The position numbers and the translations under genes are program-made. From NCBI GenBank assembly GCA_002104945.1, contig MCFH01000040.1, positions 434,328 to 498,327 of the forward strand: a DNA stretch of 64,000 nucleotides, written 5' to 3'. The notes beneath the pieces were generated by a model, which had not been told where the DNA came from, searched no databases, and worked only from the letters and a program-made list of their open reading frames with translations. Shown in pieces: positions 51,864-64,000 of the stretch. The DNA comes from Piromyces finnis (lineage: Eukaryota; Neocallimastigomycota; Neocallimastigomycetes; Neocallimastigales; Neocallimastigaceae). Each line of letters starts with the position of its first letter. The first letter of the stretch is position 1.

Positions 51864-53921
51864 GAAGCTATACTGGTATAATTAGATAAAAATATACTTA
51901 AAGAACAAAAAATAAAATAAAATAAAATAAAATGTTAGTTTATTATATTATTTGAATTAAATTATTTATATTAAAAATATAATTTATTTCAAAATTATAT
52001 ATTTTTAAAGCACTATTTTTTAATTTTTATTCGTATATAAAATATATTTATATATAAAATAAAAATATAAAAAGAGGAAAAAGTTTTTATTATTATTAAT
52101 TATAAATATACTCTTAGATATTTATAATAATTGTTTGTTAATTGAATTTCTATAATAGAATTAAATCTTAATTCGAATAAGATTTTAATTTGAAATTTTG
52201 TGTATTAATAAATTTGATATTTATTATTATTGTTATTATATATATATATATATATTTTAAAAAGAAGGAAAAAAAAGTTGTAAAAGCAATACATTTTCTT
52301 CTAAATATATACTTTATAGTAATCTCAGTATTTTAAAAAAATGTTATTTTAATAGAAAGTTTTTTTTTTCTGGATAATTATAGGAATATAAAAAATTATT
52401 TTATTTACATGCTTATATTTTTATTACTTACAGTAATTGACAATACAAAAATAAGAGTATACGATGTTTTCAAAATATAATAATTTTGAAGTATCCAATA
52501 TTATATATAATTTATGGGAAAATACTTAATGTTATTAATATTATTTTTATATTAATTCCTTTTTATGTTTTTATTTTTTTTATGTTAATAGCTTTGTTTT
52601 TGTTTTTTAGTTTTTTAAAATAAAAAACATTATTTTAAAATATTAAATTTATATAAAGAATATTTCCAATAATTCAAATATAATTTAAATTTTTAATTTA
52701 TTGATTAATATATTATAATAAATTATAATATATTATACATCAATAAATTTTTAATTAAATAATTATATTTAACAACACTACTATGGTTAAACACAATCAA
52801 TATTGACTAGAGAGAGAGTAGTTATAGTTTTTACTTTTTCGTAATTTGAGTAATAAAAAAATAATAATTAAACTATTAGATCAATTATAACTATACTTTT
52901 CAAACTTTTCTTAAATATGTGATGTTTAAATATTATATTTTTTATTAATCCAGATATCTATTCATATATTGTGTAATGAATGTGATTTTAATTTTTTTTC
53001 ATTATGTGCTATAATAATAAAATGTTAGATTTTAAATAGGAAGAATTATTATAAATATAATAGTTTCCCTTTTTTTTATTGAAAATTGAAAATATACTAT
53101 ATACTGATTAAGGATATTTGAATATTTTTATTTTATTTTAAAAAAGACCTTTTAATACTATATAACTAGTTGATTATATATTATTTAATTTTTCATCTTT
53201 TTTATTTGCAAAAATTATTAATAAATATAATTTGAACTTTTTAAAGTGATTTTATTGGACTGATTGGTATTTTCAAAAATTTTTTTATAATTTTTTTTTA
53301 TTTATTTCTTTTATAAATAGTTAATATTAAAATATATTTTGGAGAACATTTTTTATTTGTATATTTTATTCAATAGGTAAAGGAGAATAATTAAGATTAT
53401 TGCTATTGTTATTTTATCATTATATAAAATATAAATTATAATAAATCATAAGAGTAAATAATAATTATATTACTTATAAGAAGTAATATAGTTGAAATGT
53501 TAATTTATTCATATGGAAATATAATATTGTAATTTTATTATGAATAAATTAAAAGAAAGAAAAAAAAAATATTTAAACTAAATGATTATCATATTAAATA
53601 TGTTAGACATATTAAATAATTAAAATTATTCATTTAAAATAAAACTATTTGCTATTATTTTTGATATTTTAATCTATCAATATTTAATTTAGTAAAATTA
53701 TTGCTTATATATTAATACTTTTTTTCTTTTTTTACATTACTTTTAACATTTAATATATCTCAAATATTCAAATATAATTATAAATTTAACAAATAAACCA
53801 ATATATTTTTAAATTAATAATATTATTTTATTATTCAATTATAAAAACAACACTATTACATCAATAACATAATAATACAATAACAACAATAATAAAAAAA
53901 AGGTAAAATATAATATATAAA
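51864..53921. other. gene-free A/T stretch
   Basis: 2.1 kb upstream of two divergent genes (coiled-coil protein and Nop13-like). No E-box-like element of the TCAYGTGAT kind and no exon recognised. Confidence 0.65.
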
Positions 53922-55919
<1,998 letters not shown>

Positions 55920-56544
55920 ATATAATAATTAATTTTTTTTATTTATTATGTAACTATTTATTACATAGTATTTAATTTATATGATGTAATAAATAACTTT
56001 TATTATTAGTAATGGTATTTATAGTTAAAAAAGAGAATTTAATGTTATTTAATATTTCTTTTTTTTTTTTTTTAATTGTTATAATTTTTTTTTAAATTTT
56101 TTAAAACGGTTTATTTTATTTCAAAATGTTTATTTATAATTTAGAATAGTTAATCTCATAAGAAGAAAAAAAAAAATTAAATTAAATAAATATAGATTAA
56201 TGTGCAAAATTTACTAGATATATTGCTATTTACAAATTGTAAAAATTTTTTATAATTAAAATAATTTTATAAATATTTTGACTTTCTAATGATGATATCT
56301 TTCCTATAAATTGTCAACCATGCCAATTTATTATTTTATTTCTGGGTTAATATTACAACCTTGACATACTATACTAGTCATTAACATATTTATTTTTTTT
56401 TTTTATATAAACTCACATTATAATAAGTGATAATACATCTATAAATGAAAATAATTAACATATATAAACAAAAAATAAAATATGAATTTAAAACGATTCA
56501 TTTATTAATTTAATAACTATATAATATTTAAGAATATTAAAATT

Positions 56545-56577
<33 letters not shown>

Positions 56578-56784
56578 ACATTGTAAAATATTGCGTATAT
56601 TTAAATAAAATTTAAAATTTGGTTATATAGTCAATTTCATTTTTATTCTGCAGTTATATATTATTTATTCTATAAATATTTACAAATTGAACTATATTAA
56701 TATTTAATAATATAAAAAAAGAAAATGATAATAATATTAAATATTTTATGCATTTTCATATAATTCTAAAGTCTATTTATCTTT
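55920..56784. other. convergent 3' flanks
   Basis: A/T-rich spacer between the Nop13-like and RGS genes, with a T run near 56551..56577. No gene recognised. Confidence 0.7.
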
Positions 56785-59206
56785 CTAATAACGTATAGTA
56801 ATATTATTCATTTGTTTTCTATTTTGTCTTAAAAGAATTGGGAAAATAGAAGAGTACATCATTTCAACAATTTCATTTTTAGCATTATCAAACATTCCTA
56901 TAGTTGGATAAGAACACATTTCTCCATATATTTGCTTGATAGTAGAACCAGATATATTAACTGAGGCTGGTCCCAAACTATCAATGAAGGTATGGTAAAA
57001 GCTAATATAGTATGTCATTAATTCTCTTGGGACTGGCATATTTGGATCGTATGAATATTCATCCATTGATGAGACAGAGAATGTTTGTAATTGTTGTTGA
57101 TAATAACCTTCAAAATCATACTGACTAACAAGTCTTGGATTACCAATTCTTTCGGCTTTCTTAAATTCTATCTGATAGCGGTAAACCATTTTTTGTAATA
57201 TTTGATAATTTTCCCAAAATAAGACATTTTCTACAGAAAATTCTTTAATAGCAATAGATTTTAATTCTTCAATAAGTGGAGGTGAATTTAATACTTTATA
57301 GAAATACTGAATTGAACTTGTTGGCTATAATATAATAATATAATATATATTAATATTTTTTTTTTTTTAATTTTAATTCATATTATTATTAATAATACTT
57401 ACTTCATGGAAATATTTATTTTTTTCTTTCTTTGAATTATAACATTTTATAATAGGCAATATAATTGATGAAAACAACATATAACATGAAATTATACTAA
57501 ATAAAACTCTACCACCTTTGGTATAATCAAATATAATTGTATATATTTTCTTTGGTAATTTATAATTTTGTTTTAAAAATATACTTTCAAGGGTTTTATA
57601 TAATATTTCTCCTCTTAATCCTTTTTGCATTAAACTGCCTTTTATACCATTATAAGCTCCAATAGAGGCTTGAACATTAGAATTAAGCATGAAATTAAAA
57701 GCTGTTATGACTATAATTAAAATAATAGTACTGATACACTCAAACTTTATATATAAATAAATACATAAATAATTAGTTTTTAAAATGATAATTAATAAAA
57801 ATAATTTACATCTAAATAAAGTTTTATATTTTAAATTCTTTTACCTTTGCACCATATTTACTACTATCCTTAACTTTAGCTAAAAAGAATAACACTATAA
57901 GAAATGCACCTGCAAAAATCAAACCACTATATTGTGCAACAGTAAATAAACTGTGGGCACTATTATCAGTCTTTAATTGTTCAGTTGGGGACATTCCAAA
58001 GACTTCAAATCTATATTTTTTAAATTATTTATTTATTCATGTTACTACAAAAAATTTTTTTCTTATAAATTTTATATTATTTAATTACATACTTGCATTT
58101 GTCAAAATTTAAAATATGTATTATCAATGTTATTATGAAGGCGGTCAACTTTAATAATTAAAAACATAAAACAATCAATTATTTAAATATTTATATTTTT
58201 AATTATTATTTTAAATATAATTTACCGTTGGGATAAGTATAACTCCATAAATAATTTTGTCTACTTTATTATAAATTTTTGGAAGATAATAATTTGGTTC
58301 CTTCTCTCCTATGTAGGATTCTTTTAATTTAAATCTACCACTTTTCTTTTTTAAAGCAGTAACTATTAATTTTTTTATTGCATAATGAAAGGGTAAAATA
58401 TTATTTTATTAATTATTATTTTTAATGAATACGTATTTTTACAAATAATTAAATTTACCTTTAAAAATGTTGAAATGATATAACAATACAATTCTTAAAC
58501 TTCTACTTAAAAATCTACAATTTATGATTTAATTTATAAAACAATTAATATAAACATGAACCTTATCCCCAAAAAATTAATATATATACAAATTAGCGTA
58601 CATTGCATTATAGAATGGATTGACTACATCAGAAGTATATAAATTAACTATTTTATATTTAATATATATAATATTTAATTTTAACCTTTTTAACTCTTTA
58701 TTCCATTTTAAATATATTATGAATCTACCTGGACATGGGACATTTTCATAGAATTGAACCAACTATAATTATTTAATTTAATATATATTATATTATTAAT
58801 ACATTATACTCTCTATATATTAAAATACATTATATTAAAACTTACTAAAGTCATTGCACCACTGAAAAAGGCAGATATACCATTAGTAAATGTTAAATTA
58901 AAATTTCTTTGTTTAATAATGTACCAATTTCTCAAATGATAAAACCTTTTTTATTAAAAGTTTAAATTATTATTAGATAATTATGTTAAAATAAAATTTC
59001 TTTTATTGGAAATGACAATAAAAAGAAAAAACTTACATTCCTAAAGAAAAAATTCCTATTACCATATATATTATAAATATTACCAAGTAAACTTTTTTCA
59101 TTATGTCTTTTTTTCTATTATAACTTTCAATAAACTCAATATCTTGAGTATTATTCATAAATTTATGCATTTCTTCAAAATCTATTGATTCAAATAAACC
59201 CCCCAT
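56785..59206 (-). CDS. Seven-transmembrane protein with C-terminal RGS domain
   Basis: Ten exons: 59206..59037, 58945..58846, 58762..58729, 58623..58590, 58514..58459, 58362..58226, 58148..58093, 58010..57845, 57744..57403, 57324..56785; phases agree, 544 residues. Several hydrophobic segments are spread over the first ~365 residues, e.g. VYLVIFIIYMVIGIFSLGMF, LTAFIITLIIHIL, SGLIFAGAFLIVLFFL, STIILIIVITAFNFML and LFSIISCYMLFSSIILPII. The C-terminal domain has RGS features: FSVENVLFWENYQIL near its start, then YYISFYHTFIDSLGPASVNIS, then a terminal helix ending MYSSIFPILLRQ. Such receptors accelerate GTP hydrolysis by G alpha at the membrane. The junction 58729/58623 is uncertain because that intron is stop-free and a multiple of three. 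Confidence 0.8.
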
Positions 59207-60770
59207 CTTTATTATATTAAAGAGATATTTAGTAAATAATTAATTTAACATTATTTAATTATATACATAATTCTTATTCTATTTTTACCTTTGCTACTTT
59301 TTAAATGAATAAATTTTAATTTTGAATTTTTAGTATTATTTTAATATTTTTATTCTACAATTTATAATACTTTTTAAATAATTTAACTTTTACAATATAT
59401 TATATATATAATAATATATATAATATATTTGTTTTTAAATATTATATCAAGATTAAATTAATTAATTAAATTTTAGTTTATTATATTCTTGATAAGAATT
59501 AATTTTTCCTTTTCTATTTATTCTAATTTAAACTATCAATAATTAACAGAAAACATTTAATAAATAAATATTTTGTGAATAATTTATCTTTAAATTTTAT
59601 ATATTTATTTAAAATATACTGATTTATTGTTTTATTTATTTTTAATATTTATATTAATTCTTTATAACTTTGAAATAAATGTTAATTATTTTCTATTTTT
59701 TTTTAAAAATTTATTAAATTTATTTATCAATATATTTTTTTTTTATTTAATAAATATATAAAATTTAAACAACAAAGTTATAAAAAAAAGTTTATTTTTG
59801 TAATTTTTTAAAATGCTGTTTGAGAATTAACATTAAGGAAATACTCTATTATATATAATAATATTTCCAAGGTTTGATATTTAATTATTAAAATTATTGT
59901 ATTAGTAATAAACGACTCTTTATTTGTTCTTAATATATTATTATATATTAACGTTTTATTATTATTATATGATTTTAATACCAAATAAATATATTAATAT
60001 ATTAACTCTTTTTTTTAATTAATTCTTATATTATCTGTTACATTTATTTGATACAGATGAAATGAAAAAATAATCTTAATTAATAATATAAATTATATTA
60101 AATAATATATATATAAATTGTCCCCATAATTTTTAACTATTATTCTATTAAATATATTATAAAACTTTTATAAACACATATTAATTAAAGTTTATTTTTT
60201 TTCATTAATATAATTTAATTAATTATTTTTTTACCTTTTTATTTATATTGGATAGAATATTTATTATATTAAATATAAATTAAAAACAATATAATCTATT
60301 TTATAAGTAAAAATAATATATTTATTTAATGTATATAATTAAAAATATATATAAAAATAATACATTGTAATAAATAGAAATATTAATTGAAGTTACAATG
60401 ATATAATAATAAATATTAATATATACATTCTTAAAATTTTTTTATTTTTTTATATAATTATATAATTCATTCAAATATATATAATTCCTAATTTGGAGGT
60501 TTATAAATTATAGGTGTTTCATATTTTATTATTATAATCATATAACTATTCTCGTAATATAATTATATTTCTTTTAACCTTTATCTATTGACCAATAAAG
60601 TTTAATTGTTATGCAAGAATTTTTTTTAAATATATATTCTTTTATATATTTATATTATATTAGTTATAAGTTATAATAAAAGATATTGAATATTATATAA
60701 TACTATAAAGGTCAAGGTCAGTATATTATAATTTTAAAGTTAATAACTATAGTTATATGAGATGTCATTT

Positions 60771-60883
60771 AAATTTTCAATTTATATTAATATAGACTAT
60801 TAAAAAACGATTAATAAAGTGAATAGCTATTATTAAAATTTTCAATTTACATTAATATAGATTATTAAAAAACAATTAATAAA
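60771..60883. repeat. direct repeat pair, about 48 bp, period 65
   Basis: 60771..60818 and 60836..60883 share an AAATTTTCAATTT...ATTAATATAGA...TTAATAAA block with about three substitutions, separated by 17 bp. Confidence 0.85.
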
Positions 60884-62956
60884 ATATTATTTGTGGTCAA
60901 TTATAATTAAGGATTTTTAATTCATCCATTTTAAATATTTTAAATTTATTAGTTTTTTTTAAAAATTTATTATGATAGTGATAATTTAATAATCAATAAT
61001 TTAATAATATTAAAAAAAATAAGTATAATAATATTAATAATGAATTAATGATAAATTCAATAATAAAAAGAAAATCAATTTGATTTGATGAAATAATTTT
61101 TTTCATATTTCTTTAATTTTTTTTTCTTACATAATGTGAAAAAAAATAAAGATAATAAATTAATCCGCCATACATAATGTATAATGTGAATAAAAAAATG
61201 TTATTTTCATTTAAATTAAATAAAATAATAGATAATTGATTAAATTAGTAAATGTTTTATATTTTGAATTTAATATCATAATCATTTTCTAATACCATTA
61301 ACATTATTATTATTATTGAAAACTTCATTAATGTTATAAATTGCTTTCTTGATGAAATGTTTTTTAATATTTTATTTTTAAAAGTATGAATTATATTAAT
61401 TATTTAAATTCCTCAGCTTTGATTTAATATTGCTTTATTATGGGAGAAATAATTTTTCTGTTGATAAAAGCATATTAATTAATTGAAAGTAATGAATATT
61501 CCTTTATTCCTAATTAAATATTAATAATAAGGTTTAGATTAAATGAATATTGTTTTGATGCCATGAGGTATGTTATATTGTTTTTTTTTTAAATACATAG
61601 ACTTTATTAAATATTATAATTGTTTCTATTTTTTCTACATATATATTTACCTAATTAACTATTATATATATTACATATATTATCTAATATCAAAATGAAA
61701 TATTAAAAGCAAAAGTAATTTTATTATTAATTTATTATATTATAGAATAATTAAGATATGAAAATCAATTTATACAATATATTATGATATACTATTTATA
61801 ATATATTATTTCCAATTTTGGAAGGTTAAATTTTATTGGATTAAAAATATAAAACATTATTTAGTTAAAAAAAGAAACTATTGAAAAATTTAATTTATTT
61901 TAAAATAATAAAAATAAAAATAACTTCAATATTATTATTTTTTTTTTATATATATTTTATTCATATTATTTTTATTTATGTTTTTTAATAATTATTTATA
62001 TTTATTTATAATCATAAATTTATTGAAATAACAAAAATCTTCATACACTTGGTAATATTTTTCTTTGAATTATACAGCTTTTATTATTATTATTTAAATT
62101 TGAATTTAATGGATTTTTAGGAAAATTTTTTAATATTAAATATGAAAATATTAATAAACTTTATTTTAAATAAGATTTTATGAACTTGTGTAATCTTGAT
62201 AAAACATTATTTCATATTTTTTAATCTATTTTTTTAAATTTATATTAACTTTAATTAATATAAATTCTGTTATGTGCTTAATAATGGCTATTTATTATTG
62301 AAAAAATATTTAATGTGTATAATTTATATTATTATTTTTTTATATTACATAGAATAAGATTTTTTTCATTTAATTATTAAAATATTAATGTACTATAATA
62401 AGTTTTTTATGAAATCTATAATAAAAACTATAAGCTCTTTGAATTACTTTTCATTAATAGTCTTGTTGATAGATTTTATATTTATATTTTAGGCTTTTAT
62501 TAATAATATGATGTAATTATAAAATTTTATTAATTAAATTTATTCGGAACATTCCTGACCAATTAGAAAGTAGAATTTTTTAAATTTTTATTTTATAAAA
62601 AGGTTGATTAAATTTTTTCTTTTTACTTTTACAGATACTTTAAGAAAATCTATTAAATTTGTTATAATCATTTGTTAATTTAATGACATTAATAAACATT
62701 ATAGGTACTAAAATAAAGTAATGTATTTAATGTCTCTTGATTTATAATGATAATAATAATAAAAAAATAATATAACATTCATTCATTATAGTTTTTTTCT
62801 GTAAAATATACAGAAATACATAATTATTAAATAGAATTATTATAATTAATTATAAAATAAAATTTATTAATATATTAAATAATAATTTATTGGGAGAAGA
62901 ATTTTTTCCTTTCTCTCTCTTTTTTTTTTTTTTTTTTTTTTTTATTTCTAATAAAA

Positions 62957-63030
62957 TATATATTTTCTTAAACTTTTTAATTAAAATATAATAAAGTATA
63001 TTTTTTCTTAAACTTTTTAATTAAGATATA
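62957..63030. repeat. tandem 40-bp duplication
   Basis: 62957..62990 is repeated from 62997 with two substitutions (core CTTAAACTTTTTAATTAA in both copies). Confidence 0.85.
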
Positions 63031-64000
63031 AGGTTAAGATTTATAGTAAGTCTGTTGAATAATTATTATTAATAATTATCAACACCAATGATTTTTTATT
63101 TTTTTTTTTTTTAATTAAAAAATTAAATTTAAACTAATATTTTTAAACTTTCTATTACTTTATATTAAAAGTATAATATTTGTTATTAAAATTTATTATT
63201 TTTATAAATAAATAATAATAATATTATTATGTAATTACTATTTGTTTTCAATGTAAAGATTTTGTATTTATCAAAAAAAAACAAAAACAAAAACAAAAAA
63301 CAAAATGATTATAATCATTGATTATAATTATAATATTGTATTGAATATATCAATTTTTATTGAAATTAAATAAGTTATATAATATAAATTTATTTATTAT
63401 TATATTATATATTACATGATTCTATGTACTTTAAATAATAGTAACTAGATGTACGAATCCTAAATTCTAATACTAATTCCAATAACAAGAATAACAAAAA
63501 TAATATAATAATAATTAAAAAATAATTATAGCTTATAAAAATTATAAAAATAATAATTTTTGTAATAATTAGGAGAAGAAAAGAAGACAATTAACTCTAT
63601 TTTCAATACCCTTCTCAAAAGTATTCTTTCCGGTATTTTTATGTTGTGGGGCTTGCGGAATTCTTTACTAATATTATACATATTGTGATTTATGATTTTT
63701 AAACAATGATCGAGTTGTATAGGTACCTGTGTACAGCATTAGCAACCATTTTTGAGAGTTTATACATCTAAAGGATAAGTTAAGGTAAAGAAGAAATTCT
63801 ATACATAATTGAATTATAATAATAATCATCAAGGAATAGGGAGAATTAGTGATCTTTCATCTTCTTTATTTGCTACGTAGTTTTCTTTTTATTGATTTTA
63901 TTCGTTTATGTTTCATCATTTTAAATTTTTATATTTTATTTTTTTTAAATTATAGTATATTTTAATTAACATATAAGATTAATAAATAAGTCTAAAAAAA

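Larger units (their letters stand above)
59207..64000. other. 4.8-kb gene-poor stretch
   Basis: No exon chain I can defend on either strand. It contains two short tandem direct repeats (60771..60883, 62957..63030), T runs near 62922..62943, and a compositionally different island near 63570..63880. Short open frames (e.g. 63405..63590 minus) are A/T-biased and unsupported. Confidence 0.6.

Noticed and set aside
63405-63590. Minus-strand open frame of 61 codons
   Set aside because: Ile/Leu/Phe-rich, A/T-driven, no similarity or flanking exons.

Overview
The window is a very A+T-rich eukaryotic nuclear segment. Intergenic DNA and introns are almost pure A/T, with long homopolymer runs and (AAT)n/(AAAT)n arrays, and most genes are split by short GT-AG introns. 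The gene set points to a zoosporic fungus, most likely an anaerobic gut fungus (Neocallimastigomycota). In favour are a Zn2Cys6 factor of the AcuK/Ert1 type carrying a PAS-like region, a UPF0658 Golgi membrane protein, a Gyp7-type RabGAP, a fungal-type PEX14 tail, a severin-like protein and a CCDC77 orthologue expected in a flagellate lineage. The assignment is inference. A non-fungal A+T-rich organism such as a dictyostelid is less likely given the zinc-cluster factor and intron density.

Layout, left to right: 3' part of an ATF2/Atf1-like bZIP factor (+, cut by the window start); PEX14 (-); PPIL2/Cyc4 U-box cyclophilin (+); UPF0658 membrane protein (+); AcuK/Ert1-like Zn2Cys6 factor (+); TTC1-like TPR protein (+); Sec61 gamma (-); DNA polymerase epsilon catalytic subunit (-, 10 exons); Gyp7/TBC1D15-type RabGAP (+, 15 exons); CCDC77 (-, 9 exons); severin-like gelsolin protein (-, 14 exons); RSL1D1/Utp30-like L1-domain protein (-); Sm protein E (-); DPH3 (+); MBOAT acyltransferase (+); an unrecognised 990-residue coiled-coil protein (-); Nop13-like double-RRM protein (+); 7TM-RGS protein (-); then 4.8 kb with no convincing gene.

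I rebuilt each gene by joining exons whose reading phases agree, so every model closes in frame. The genes are mostly unrelated housekeeping functions: transcription, splicing (PPIL2, Sm E), ribosome biogenesis (RSL1D1-like, Nop13), secretion (Sec61 gamma, RabGAP, UPF0658), replication, translation-factor modification (DPH3), lipid remodelling and G-protein signalling. There is no operon-like organisation. Three head-to-head pairs (PEX14/PPIL2, POLE/RabGAP, SmE/DPH3) share a TCAYGTGAT element between their start codons.

I found no new multi-gene system. The most useful observations are a complete PEX14 in a probable anaerobe, the shared divergent-promoter motif, introns splitting both RNP1 motifs of Nop13 at the same codon position, a start-codon-only coding exon in the RabGAP gene, a possible exitron in the RGS receptor, and a MITE-like hairpin.
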